Part shown: positions 20,226 through 31,146 of the stretch, one piece after another | How positions within the stretch are numbered: position 1 is the stretch's first letter | How the letters are laid out: every line of letters starts with the position of its first letter | Assembly (NCBI GenBank): GCA_037045045.1 | Contig: JBAOHL010000005.1 | Location: forward strand, 806,001 to 870,000 | Source of the DNA: Phosphoribacter sp037045045 | GTDB taxonomy: Bacteria > Actinomycetota > Actinomycetes > Actinomycetales > Dermatophilaceae | Direction: 5' to 3' | Length of the DNA: 64,000 nucleotides | Translations under genes and position numbers: made by a program | The notes under the pieces: generated by a model | What the model was told of the DNA's origin: nothing | Database searches by the model: none | What the model saw: the letters and a program-made list of their open reading frames with translations, nothing else

Positions 20226-20774
20226 TCAGTCGCGGATCACCGCGGCCAGGGCGGCGAAGGGCAAGACGCGCACTGACGCGACGTTGCCCGCCCGGCGGGG
20301 CACGTCGATCGGGTGCTCCGCGAGGTCCAGGGCGTCTTGACCTACCGCGTCGACGGTGCCGGCATACCGCTGTCCGTCGATGTCGACGACGGTGACGGCG
20401 CTGCGATCGCGGCTCACCGCACGAAGCGCCATCCCGAGAGTGAAGCCGCGCACCACGGCGGGCGTGGGTCCGACTCGCCCGCCCACCCCGGTGAGCGATC
20501 GCACCGCCGGCAAGGGCACCAGGGTGCGCCGGTCGCCAGGCCCGGCGAGCAGCACCCAGTCGGCGCCCACGTCGGCGACCGAGCCGCCGACCCGACCCAC
20601 CCCGGCGATCCACGTGACGACGGGCACGCCCTGGGGCTGGGCCGCGAGACGCTGCTGGATCGAGAGCAAGGCCCGCTCACGCCGCGTGCGATCGGCCACC
20701 TCGGTATCGAGTTCCTGCGCCGCCACGGCGTCCAGCTGAGCCTGCAGATCCTCGAAGAGTCGCTCCCAGCGCAC
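20226..20774 (-). CDS. Conserved hypothetical protein
   Basis: A 182-residue protein from the GTG at 20774 behind GGAGGAGG, a strong site that sets this start against a much longer open frame to 21467. Residues 1-45 form a charged helix (WERLFEDLQAQLDAVAAQELD), followed by small-beta, Sm-like segments (GVPVVTWIAGVGRVGG, DWVLLAGPGDRRTLVPL, VTVVDIDGQRYAGTVDAVG). I do not recognise a named family. It is divergent from the LysM gene and convergent with the HTH gene. Confidence 0.75.
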   Translation of the reverse strand: MRWERLFEDLQAQLDAVAAQELDTEVADRTRRERALLSIQQRLAAQPQGVPVVTWIAGVGRVGGSVADVGADWVLLAGPGDRRTLVPLPAVRSLTGVGGRVGPTPAVVRGFTLGMALRAVSRDRSAVTVVDIDGQRYAGTVDAVGQDALDLAEHPIDVPRRAGNVASVRVLPFAALAAVIRD

Positions 20775-20829
20775 GTCGAACCTCCTCCGGTTGCCGACCG
20801 AGTGCGTCCCCACAGCCTGCCACCCGTCC

Positions 20830-20898
20830 TTGACAGGCATCGTTACCCATGCCAAAGTGAAGCAAACGTTAGTAAATGAAGTCTTATGGGGGCTAACG
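20830..20898 (+). promoter_or_regulatory. AT-rich promoter/leader with an inverted repeat abutting the LysM start codon
   Basis: TTGACA at 20830-20835 could be a -35 box; the expected -10 about 17 bp on (CAAAGT) is weak. CGTTAG (20867-20872) and CTAACG (20893-20898) form a perfect 6-bp inverted repeat with a 20-base loop. The right arm ends directly before the ATG at 20899, and GGGGG (20888-20892), the likely ribosome site, lies in the loop. The stretch is far more AT-rich than its surroundings. Confidence 0.45.
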
Positions 20899-21729
20899 AT
20901 GGCTGATTCATCGTCAGGACGCGCCTGGGCCGTCGGAGTCGGCGTTGCGGCCTTCGGGACCGCGACGAGTGCCACCTTCACGAACCTCGCGGCGGCCAGC
21001 TGGCGACGGGCCGCCGACGTCGCGGTGCTCGACCCCGCCGACGCGTTGCTCGTGCTCGTCTGTGTCGGCGGAGCGGCCCTCGCCGGGTGGCTCACCCTGG
21101 GTGCTGCCGCCACCGCTCTCGAGCAGGTTCCCGGGGCCTTCGGGGTGCTCGCCCGGCGGGTATCCGCGCGGCTCGCACCGGCCCTCGTCCGTCGCACCGT
21201 CGCGCTGTTGGCGGGGACCGCCGTGGCGGCGGCGCTCGCCCCGGGAACAGCGGTCGCCGCCCCGGCCCCCGCTGCCGCCGCGTCGATCGCGCCGATCGCG
21301 CCGATCGCGTCGCCGGCCGGTGACGCAGGTCCCGACCGGGCCGAATTGCCCGACCCTGGGTTCCACCCGCTGACGCTGCCGTCGGCGCCGAGTGCGACCC
21401 AGCCGGCCGTGCCCCCGATGCGGCCCGACCGCCCGGAGCCCGGCTTCCGCCCTGCCCCGCCGCGCACCGCACGCCCCGCCGTGCCGATCGACTCGCTCGG
21501 TGGTCCACCGCGACCTGCCAGCGTCCCCGAGGACGCCTACGTCGTGCGCCGCGGCGACACGCTGTGGGACATTGCCGCCCGCCATCTCGGTCCCTACGCG
21601 ACGACGGCCCAGATCGGTGCCGAATGGCCCCGCTGGTATGCCGCCAACCGAGCCCTCATCGGACCCAACCCCGACCTCATCCACCCCGGGCAGCGACTCG
21701 CTCCCCCGGCGTCGGTCGGTGCGCGATGA
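20899..21729 (+). CDS. LysM-domain membrane/cell-wall protein
   Basis: A 276-residue protein. N-terminal hydrophobic segments lie at about 12-30, 45-75 and 95-120 and end in an Ala/Pro-rich linker. A C-terminal LysM domain follows (YVVRRGDTLWDIAARHLG, then WYAANRALIGPNPDLIHPGQ). It probably anchors to peptidoglycan. The ATG at 20899 has GGGGG upstream. The next gene starts inside its stop (ATGA at 21726), so the two are coupled. Confidence 0.88.
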   Translation: MADSSSGRAWAVGVGVAAFGTATSATFTNLAAASWRRAADVAVLDPADALLVLVCVGGAALAGWLTLGAAATALEQVPGAFGVLARRVSARLAPALVRRTVALLAGTAVAAALAPGTAVAAPAPAAAASIAPIAPIASPAGDAGPDRAELPDPGFHPLTLPSAPSATQPAVPPMRPDRPEPGFRPAPPRTARPAVPIDSLGGPPRPASVPEDAYVVRRGDTLWDIAARHLGPYATTAQIGAEWPRWYAANRALIGPNPDLIHPGQRLAPPASVGAR

Positions 21730-22223
21730 GCGAGCCCCACGCGGGCGCGCTCAGGGTGACGCGACTGCGCGATCCCCGACCGCCGGTGATCAGCGCCGAC
21801 GAGGCCTATGCCCCGCGCGCCACCGCCTACCTGCAGGACGCCCTGGCCATCGACTTCAGCAGACCGCACGTCGACCGTCAGCCGACCGCTCGGGCCGACC
21901 TGCCCGACCCGACCCCGTTCGTGGCGTCGCTGGCGCAGGCCTTCGTCGAGGTCATGGCCGGTATCCGCCCTGCCCCTCAGGTGGCCCGGTGGGCTGCGCC
22001 TCAGGTGTATGCCGTGTTGGCCCGGCGTGCATTCGTCGCGGCGCGCCGCGATCCGGGCGCCCGCCGTCGCGCCGTTGTGCGCGCGGTGCGTGTTCAGGAG
22101 CCGGCGGACGGAGTCGTGGAGGCCTGCGCCGTCGTCGTGCACCACGACCGGGTTCGAGCACTGGCCCTGCGGATGAGCGGCCTGGACCGGCGCTGGGTCG
22201 TCACCGACCTGCAGGTCGGTTGA
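21726..22223 (+). CDS. Rv3235-family protein (DUF6459-like)
   Basis: A 165-residue alpha/beta protein with a disordered N-terminus and a C-terminal NTF2-like fold (VEACAVVVHHDRVRALALRM, RRWVVTDLQVG). It resembles the Rv3235 family found near secA in many actinobacteria; function unknown. It is coupled to the LysM gene through an ATGA overlap. Confidence 0.8.
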   Translation: MSEPHAGALRVTRLRDPRPPVISADEAYAPRATAYLQDALAIDFSRPHVDRQPTARADLPDPTPFVASLAQAFVEVMAGIRPAPQVARWAAPQVYAVLARRAFVAARRDPGARRRAVVRAVRVQEPADGVVEACAVVVHHDRVRALALRMSGLDRRWVVTDLQVG

Positions 22224-22280
22224 GCCAGCCGTCCTGCGTCACGGCCCCGGACGCCCCTCGTGGATCCCGAAGAGAGGGGT

Positions 22281-22301
22281 AAAGTCTCACTTTATAAGAC
22301 T
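22281..22301 (+). promoter_or_regulatory. Candidate promoter with inverted repeat upstream of the methyltransferase
   Basis: An AT-rich patch with AGTCT (22283-22287) and AGACT (22297-22301) as a perfect 5-bp inverted repeat around CACTTTATA. The TATAAG inside could serve as a -10 box, so a repressor on the dyad would block it. It lies 12 bp before the ATG at 22313. Confidence 0.4.
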
Positions 22302-22312
22302 CGATTCTCACC

Positions 22313-23119
22313 ATGAGAGACGCTATGACCTACACCCACGGGTATGCCTCGAGCGTGACGACCAACCACGCCACCCGGACCGTGTCCGACAGCGCGGCAT
22401 ACCTGCTCCCGCACCTGGGCCCGGGCCTGAGGGTGCTCGACGTCGGCTGCGGACCGGGGTCGATCACCCTGGATCTCGCCGAGGCGGTCGGCCCCACCGG
22501 TCAGGTGGTCGGGATCGACGTCAGCGAGCAAGTCCTCGACCTGGCCCGTCGAGCCGCCGCGGCCAGGGCAGACACACGCACTCGGTGGATCCGCGGCGAC
22601 GTCGGGCACCTGCCGGTCGAGCCGGACAGCGCCGACGTCGTCCATGCCCACCAGGTCCTGCAGCACCTCACCGATCCGGTGGGCGCCATCCGTGAGATGG
22701 CCAGGGTCGCCCGACCCGGGGGTTTGCTCGCGCTGCGCGAGGTCGACATGGCCGCGACGACGTGGTGGCCTGCCTCGGCTGGTCTCTCCGCCTGGCTCGA
22801 GGGCTACCGCACCATCGCCATGGGCAACGGCACGACCCCGGACGCCGGACGCCGATTGCTCGCGTGGGCCCACGCGGCCGGACTGTGCGACGTCGAGGTG
22901 TCGGGGTCGACGTGGACCTACGCCGATCCGGCCCGTCGACGCTGGCTGGCGACTTCCTGGGCCGAGCGGACCCGGCGGACCCTGCTGCCCCAGGCCGAGC
23001 GCCACGGCGTGGACGCGGGCGAGCTCGAGGATGCCGCACTGGCGTGGCGGTCCTGGGGCGAGGAGCCGGACGGTTGGTTCGCCTTCGTGCACACCGAGGT
23101 GCTCGCGCGGGTGACCTGA
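22313..23119 (+). CDS. Class I SAM-dependent methyltransferase
   Basis: A 268-residue methyltransferase with motif I VLDVGCGPGSITLDLA, acidic VVGIDVSEQV, GDVGHLPVEPDSADVV and HQVLQHLTDPVGAIREM. It is UbiE/COQ5-like with a C-terminal helical extension. Substrate unknown. It may start at ATG 22313 or at the Met five codons in (MTYTHGYA). It converges with secA; a GCGGCC/GGCCGC hairpin separates them. Confidence 0.87.
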   Translation: MRDAMTYTHGYASSVTTNHATRTVSDSAAYLLPHLGPGLRVLDVGCGPGSITLDLAEAVGPTGQVVGIDVSEQVLDLARRAAAARADTRTRWIRGDVGHLPVEPDSADVVHAHQVLQHLTDPVGAIREMARVARPGGLLALREVDMAATTWWPASAGLSAWLEGYRTIAMGNGTTPDAGRRLLAWAHAAGLCDVEVSGSTWTYADPARRRWLATSWAERTRRTLLPQAERHGVDAGELEDAALAWRSWGEEPDGWFAFVHTEVLARVT

Positions 23120-23123
23120 CCCG

Positions 23124-23140
23124 GCGGCCACGACGGCCGC
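23124..23140. terminator. Hairpin between methyltransferase and secA
   Basis: A perfect 6-bp stem (GCGGCC and GGCCGC) with an ACGAC loop, directly after the methyltransferase stop and before the convergent secA stop. It lacks a U-tract. Confidence 0.4.
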
Positions 23141-23208
23141 GACGTGCCCGGCCCATCTCGACGCGCAGCGCGCCTCGTCGGCTCGAGCCCGGATCGATCC
23201 CGCGCTCG

Positions 23209-26088
<2,880 letters not shown>

Positions 26089-26271
26089 GCTGGACTCCTC
26101 GCGCTTCGCGGCAACCTGACCGACCCGCCCGTGCGGGAACCACCCGCCAGGGTAGTCGGTGGCCGGTTGCCTCACCCAACGCTCCACCCCCGCCGGTGGT
26201 TTCCGGACGGCCAGCCGGCCCTGCGGGGCGCCGACGGCCGAGGTCGCCGTCGCGGGGCCGATGATGGGGAG

Positions 26272-26910
26272 GTGACCTTCCACGGCATACCCGCGCGGGC
26301 GTTCGACTTCTACGCCGGCCTGCAGGCCGACAACTCTCGGGCGTACTGGGCCGCACACAAGGGCGTCTACGACGACTGCGTCAAGGCGCCCCTGTCGGCG
26401 CTGTTGGAGGAGCTGGAGCCGCGGTTCGGGGCCGCGAAGCTGTTCCGGCCCTCCCGGGACGTGCGCTTCAGCGCCGACGCGTCCCCCTACAAGACCCAGC
26501 AGGGTGCCCTCGTCGGCGACTCGACCGGAGTCGGCTACTACGTCGCCGTCGACGCCGAGGGTCTGGTCGTCGGCGGCGGGTTCCACGCCCATTCGCGAGA
26601 GCAGACCGCACGGCTGCGGTCGGCCGTCGATTCCCCGGACTCGGGCCAGCGGCTCGAGGGCATCGTCGCCGACCTGCTCCACGGCGGGTTCGACCAGCTC
26701 GGAGTTCGCGTGAAGACCGCTCCGCGGGGCTATCCCACGGACCACCCGCGTATCGACCTGTTGCGGTATGCCGAGCTGATGTTCCTCAAGCGCTTCGGCA
26801 CGCCGGCCTGGGTGTCGACCCGCCGAGCGCTGCCCAGGATCGCCGGCGCTTGGGACTCGCTCGGCCCGCTCGTGTCCTGGCTGCGCACGCATGTCGGCGA
26901 CGTGAGCTGA
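26272..26910 (+). CDS. DUF2461-family protein
   Basis: A 212-residue protein of the DUF2461/TIGR02453 family: FDFYAGLQADNSRAYWAAHK at the N-terminus, DVRFSADASPYKT, YYVAVDAEGLVVGGGFH and the C-terminal LMFLKRFGTPAWV. Biochemical role unknown. The GTG at 26272 has GGGGAG right beside it, closer than ideal. It is divergent from secA. Confidence 0.85.
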   Translation: MTFHGIPARAFDFYAGLQADNSRAYWAAHKGVYDDCVKAPLSALLEELEPRFGAAKLFRPSRDVRFSADASPYKTQQGALVGDSTGVGYYVAVDAEGLVVGGGFHAHSREQTARLRSAVDSPDSGQRLEGIVADLLHGGFDQLGVRVKTAPRGYPTDHPRIDLLRYAELMFLKRFGTPAWVSTRRALPRIAGAWDSLGPLVSWLRTHVGDVS

Positions 26911-27047
26911 CCGGCGCCGGTGGTCGGTCCGAGCGCGAGCGGACGGGTGTCGACGGGACTGAAGGTCCCCCGTCCCCAGGACCAGGGACACCGCGCACGG
27001 TAGATTCAGCAGGCCGATCGGCAGTCGTCGCACACCCTGGGGGATCC

Positions 27048-28070
27048 GTGAAGAAGCGCTTCGTTCGTCTTGCCCTGCCCGCCCTGCTCGCATGTGCCGG
27101 TCTCACGCCCGTCACGGCCTGGGCCGCTCCGATCGATCCCGTCGACATCCCCGATGCGGGGTTCCGCTCGTGCATCGCCGAGGCCCTGGGCGTGGCCGCG
27201 GATTCGGTCCTCACACAGGGGCAACTCGCGACGGTCGCGAACCTCAACTGCCCGGGGCGGAACATCACCGACCTCACCGGGGCGCAGCACCTCACGAGCA
27301 TCTTCGGCCTCAACCTCCTCGGCAATCACGTCGTCGACACCTCGCCGTTGCAGGACCTGTCAGCCCAGAGCCTCGACCTGTCCGGGAACGAGGTCGCGGA
27401 CCTCACCCCGCTCGGGAGCATGCCGAAGCTGACCTACCTCACCCTCAACGACGACCACATCACCGACCTGCGACCGATCGCCCGGTTGGCCGGCCTATTC
27501 GGGAACGTCTGCGGCGAATGCGGTGGCGGACCGCGAGCCTTCCGTCAGACGGTGACCCTGCCCGGGGCCCAGGTCTCCCAGTCCGTGCCATTCACCGTGA
27601 CGGACATCTACGGTGCCGCAGTGCCGTTAGGCGTGCCCGCCGGAGTCGCCTACGCGGACGGGACCCTCACGTTCAACGAGCCCGGGACCTACGCCATCAC
27701 GTGGAGCGTCGACATCGCGCCCAACTACCCCACAACGTACTTCAGCGGATCGGCGACGATCACTGTGCGCCCCGACGACCAGCCCGCGACGATCACTGCG
27801 GGCGTGGTCTCGGTGGCCGGCACCGCCCGGGTCGGCCAGACCCTGTCCGCAGACTCGGGCACATGGGACCCGGCGACCGTGCAGCTCAGCTACCAGTGGC
27901 TGCGCGACGGCCAGCCGATCCGCCGCGCCACCGCAGACCAGTACGTCCTGACGACTCAGGATCTCGGCCACCGACTGGCGGTCCAGGTGACCGGGTCGGC
28001 ACCGGGCTACGACGACGTCGTCGTCGTCTCTGACCCCACCGATGTCGTGGTGAAGAAGGGCCGACACTAG
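27048..28070 (+). CDS. Secreted internalin-like leucine-rich-repeat protein with Ig-like domains
   Basis: A 340-residue secreted protein. The GTG at 27048 (product MKKRFVRLALPALLACAG) starts a signal peptide cleaved near AWAAP. Residues 30-155 hold a cap and about four leucine-rich repeats of the bacterial SDS22/internalin type (LTSIFGLNLLGNHVV, SLDLSGNEVADLTPL, LTYLTLNDDHITDLRPI). An Ig-like adapter follows, then an actinobacterial Ig-like repeat (VGQTLSADSGTW, YQWLRDGQPI). There is no LPXTG or membrane anchor, so it is probably released. Function likely adhesion or protein binding. Confidence 0.85.
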   Translation: MKKRFVRLALPALLACAGLTPVTAWAAPIDPVDIPDAGFRSCIAEALGVAADSVLTQGQLATVANLNCPGRNITDLTGAQHLTSIFGLNLLGNHVVDTSPLQDLSAQSLDLSGNEVADLTPLGSMPKLTYLTLNDDHITDLRPIARLAGLFGNVCGECGGGPRAFRQTVTLPGAQVSQSVPFTVTDIYGAAVPLGVPAGVAYADGTLTFNEPGTYAITWSVDIAPNYPTTYFSGSATITVRPDDQPATITAGVVSVAGTARVGQTLSADSGTWDPATVQLSYQWLRDGQPIRRATADQYVLTTQDLGHRLAVQVTGSAPGYDDVVVVSDPTDVVVKKGRH

Positions 28071-28125
28071 GGCGTGGCCACCGGGGCGGGGCACCCGATG
28101 CCGCCCTCGGTCCGGCAAACGCGTT

Positions 28126-28140
28126 GCCCGCGCCGCGGGC
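28126..28140 (+). terminator. Short GC hairpin after the LRR gene
   Basis: GCCCGCG and CGCGGGC flank a single C. With a realistic loop this leaves about five G-C pairs. It lies between the LRR gene and the triple-GNAT gene, both on the plus strand. Confidence 0.3.
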
Positions 28141-28158
28141 TCCTGACAGGGTGAGTCG

Positions 28159-29913
28159 GTGGCAGCGCCCTACCCCGACTGCGTGCCGAGGCTCACCGAC
28201 GGCGTCGTCGTCCTGCGCGCGCACCGGCCGTCCGACGTCGACCGGCTGGTCGAGCAGAGCACCGACCCGCTGATGATCGCCTACACGACGGTCCCGCGCC
28301 CGTATGCCGCCGCCGACGCGCAGGATTTCATCGCCCGCGCCGAAGCCGGGTGGGCCGACCCGGCCGGCCCGCGCGCCTGGGTGGTGACCGATCACTCCGA
28401 CGACTACCTCGGCACGATCGACCTGCGCCCGCACGGACCGGCATACGGAGTCGGTTACGGCCTGCACCCCGCCGGACGGGGGCGCGGCCTGGCGGCCCGG
28501 GCCTTGCCCCTGGTCTGCGCATGGGCCTTCGACCACGGCGCCCCGCTGGTGCGGTGGAACGCCTTCGTCGGCAACTGGGCGTCGCGGCATACCGCGTGGT
28601 CGTGCGGGTTCACGATCCACGGCACCGACCGCGGGCACGTGGTCGCGCCGACCGTGGGGCTCGTCGACACGTGGGTCGGCTCGCTGGCCGCCGGGGAGCC
28701 GACCGCGCCCGCCCGTCCGTGGCTGCGGGCCCCCACCCTCGACGGCGACCGGGTCCGACTGCGCGCCTTCCGCGACGACGACGCCTCGCAGCTCCCCGAT
28801 GAGCCCGATGCCGCCTTCGGCGTGCCCGGTGTGGACGCCGGACCGGCCCGGGCTGGCTTCGCCGCGTGGCTGCTGAAGGCTCGCGAGCAGGCCGCCGACG
28901 GTCATGCCGTGCAGTGGTGCCTGGCCGATCGGCACACCGACGAGGTCCTCGGCGGTCTGCGCCTCGGCGGGCTCGCCGCCGCCGGCCGACCCGGCTCGGC
29001 GCACCTGGGCTACTGGCTGCTGCCACGGCATCGGGGCCACGGCTACCTCCAGGAGGCGCTCGACCTCGTCGTGACGCATGCCTTCGCCCCCGCCGCGGAC
29101 GGCGGGCTGGCGTGCACCCGCCTGGCCGCCGACACGCTCGCGGACAACCTGCCCTCCCTGCGCGCCCTGTATGCCGCCGGATGGCGCCGCTGCGGGACCG
29201 AGGGTGCCCCTGGCGACGACCGCTCCCGGGCCGCCGTCGTCTGCCTCGAACTACTCTCGACGGACGACCGGCAGGCCCAACGACGCCGGCCCCTGGCCCT
29301 GCCGGTCCTACAGACCGAGCGGCTTCGCCTGCGGCGCTGGGGCCCGGACGACGGCCCGGGGCCCGGCGACGAACCCGACGAGGCTGCCCTGACGTTCATG
29401 CCCGCCGACGCCCAGCCCACCCAGGCCGGATTCGCCGACTGGCTCCGACGCCGCGAGGCCGCGCAGGGCACGTCCCTCGCCTGGTGCCTGGCCGAGCGGG
29501 ACACCGACCGCGCGCTGGGTGGCGTTGCGATCTTCGGCCTGGACCCCGGCCCCGAGGGCTTCGACGGCGAGGTCGGCTACTGGCTGTACCCGTCGGCACG
29601 GGGCCGGCACGCCATCGCCGAGATCCTGCCGAGGGTTCTCGACCACGCCTTCCGGGCGGTCGCCGACGGGGGTCTGGGCCTGGCGCGGCTGCACGCCTCC
29701 ATCGATGCCGAGAACGAGCCGTCCCAGGCCGTCCTGCGCGGCGCCGGGTTTCGGGAGACGGGCCGCTGCCGCATCGACTGGCGCCGCCCGGACGGCACGC
29801 TCAGCGACAGCGTCTACTTCGAGTTGCTCGCCACCGACCCCCGTGGGATGAGCACGCACGCCGCACCGGCGAGCACGCAGAGCCCACCGGCGGTGAGCCA
29901 CGCGGTGAAGTAG
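28159..29913 (+). CDS. Triple-domain GNAT acetyltransferase
   Basis: A 584-residue protein made of three fused GNAT N-acetyltransferase units at about 12-175, 190-375 and 385-565. Each has an N-terminal LRxxRPxD-like strand and an acetyl-CoA loop: GLHPAGRGRGLAARAL, WLLPRHRGHGYLQEAL and WLYPSARGRHAIAEIL. The first has a near-canonical Q/RxxGxG/A loop; the second reads HRGHGY and the third ARGRHA, so the third may bind CoA poorly. RimJ/RimL-like. The GTG start at 28159 follows CAGGGTGAG. The last 100 bp overlap the convergent MFS gene. Confidence 0.85.
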   Translation: MAAPYPDCVPRLTDGVVVLRAHRPSDVDRLVEQSTDPLMIAYTTVPRPYAAADAQDFIARAEAGWADPAGPRAWVVTDHSDDYLGTIDLRPHGPAYGVGYGLHPAGRGRGLAARALPLVCAWAFDHGAPLVRWNAFVGNWASRHTAWSCGFTIHGTDRGHVVAPTVGLVDTWVGSLAAGEPTAPARPWLRAPTLDGDRVRLRAFRDDDASQLPDEPDAAFGVPGVDAGPARAGFAAWLLKAREQAADGHAVQWCLADRHTDEVLGGLRLGGLAAAGRPGSAHLGYWLLPRHRGHGYLQEALDLVVTHAFAPAADGGLACTRLAADTLADNLPSLRALYAAGWRRCGTEGAPGDDRSRAAVVCLELLSTDDRQAQRRRPLALPVLQTERLRLRRWGPDDGPGPGDEPDEAALTFMPADAQPTQAGFADWLRRREAAQGTSLAWCLAERDTDRALGGVAIFGLDPGPEGFDGEVGYWLYPSARGRHAIAEILPRVLDHAFRAVADGGLGLARLHASIDAENEPSQAVLRGAGFRETGRCRIDWRRPDGTLSDSVYFELLATDPRGMSTHAAPASTQSPPAVSHAVK

Positions 29914-31088
29914 TCCCCGGTGGACTGGCGCACCCACCCGGCGTACGCGGCCGCGATGCCGGCGCCGACCATGTGCCCGGCGAACACCCACCCGAAGACA
30001 ATGCTCGATCGCTCGAGGCCGAAACAGCGCCGACACAACGCCATCGTCGGTGGCACCGTCGCGACCCAGTCGAGGCCGTAGAAGACGACGAAGAGGAACA
30101 GGTTCGGCTCGATGTCCGGCCCGAGCAGAATCGGCACGACCAGCAGCGAGAGCCCACGCAGCACGTAGTACGCGACGAGCAGCAGCCGGGGGTCGACCCG
30201 GTCGGTGAACCACCCCGAAGCGACCGTGCCAACGATGTCGAAGACGCCGATGAGGGCCAGCAGGCCCGCCGCGGTGGTCTCGGGCATGCCGTGGTCGTGG
30301 GCGGCGGGGATGAAGTGGGTGCCAATGAGCCCGTTCGTCGACCACCCGCAAATGAAGAACGTGCCGAACAGCAGCCAGAACGGACCCGAGCCACGCACCT
30401 GACCGAGCACGTCGAGCGCGATGCGGGCCGGCGAACGGCCAGGATGCGGCGGCGGCGGATCGGGCACGTCGGAGCCGTACGGGGTGGTGCCGACGTCCTG
30501 CGGACGATCCCGGACCACGAGCCCGACCACGGGCACGAGCAGCAGCGCCGCCGCCGCGGTGAGCAACGCGGCATACCGCCACCCCGGCCCGGCCGCGAGC
30601 TGGGCGATGAGCGGGAGGAAGACGAGCTGGCCGGTCGAGCTGCCGGCGGAGAAGAAGCCGGTGACCAGGCCACGTCGGGCGGCGAACCACCGATTGGCGA
30701 TGATCGAGCCGAGGACGAGGGCCATCGCGCCGGTGCCGATGCCGACGCAGCCACCCCAGAGCAACCACAGCTGCCACGGGGCACTGATGAGGGTCGTGAG
30801 ACCGCTGCCCGCGGACACGAGCAACAGCGCGCCGGTGAGGACCTTGCGGATGCCGAAGCGCTCCATGATCGCCGCGGCGAACGGCGCGGTAAGCCCGTAG
30901 ATGACGAGGTTGGCGGTCACCGCGCCAGAGGTCGTCGTCCGGGCCCAGCCGAACTCGCGTTCGAGCGGCTCGAGGAGGGCTCCGGTCGAGGACCGGAACC
31001 CCGCCGCCGCGACCATGGCGCCGAGCACGGTGAGGGCCACCCACCAGGCCCGGTGCACCCGATGCCGTCGTCCGGTCGCGAGGCTCAC
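29814..31088 (-). CDS. Major facilitator superfamily transporter (OFA/monocarboxylate-like)
   Basis: A 424-residue protein with twelve predicted transmembrane helices, a basic N-terminus and the cytoplasmic MFS loop ERFGIRKVLTG after TM2. TM4-5 contains GLVTGFFSAGSSTGQLVFLPL, a pattern of the oxalate:formate antiporter/monocarboxylate group. A second-half loop reads GWFTDRVDPRLLL. Substrate unknown, an organic anion by analogy. The GTG start is at 31088. Its 3' end overlaps the triple-GNAT gene by 100 bp. Confidence 0.87.
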   Translation of the reverse strand: MSLATGRRHRVHRAWWVALTVLGAMVAAAGFRSSTGALLEPLEREFGWARTTTSGAVTANLVIYGLTAPFAAAIMERFGIRKVLTGALLLVSAGSGLTTLISAPWQLWLLWGGCVGIGTGAMALVLGSIIANRWFAARRGLVTGFFSAGSSTGQLVFLPLIAQLAAGPGWRYAALLTAAAALLLVPVVGLVVRDRPQDVGTTPYGSDVPDPPPPHPGRSPARIALDVLGQVRGSGPFWLLFGTFFICGWSTNGLIGTHFIPAAHDHGMPETTAAGLLALIGVFDIVGTVASGWFTDRVDPRLLLVAYYVLRGLSLLVVPILLGPDIEPNLFLFVVFYGLDWVATVPPTMALCRRCFGLERSSIVFGWVFAGHMVGAGIAAAYAGWVRQSTGDYFTAWLTAGGLCVLAGAACVLIPRGSVASNSK

Positions 31089-31100
31089 ACCCCGACGCTA

Positions 31101-31115
31101 GCCCCTCGCCGGGGC
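31101..31115. terminator. GC hairpin downstream of the YcaQ-like gene
   Basis: GCCCC and GGGGC with a TCGCC loop, in the 58-bp gap after the YcaQ-like stop (minus strand) and before the MFS start. A GGGGCCCC palindrome follows on its right side. Confidence 0.35.
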
Positions 31116-31146
31116 CCCGGGGCGCCCTGGAGACCTCAACGGGCGG

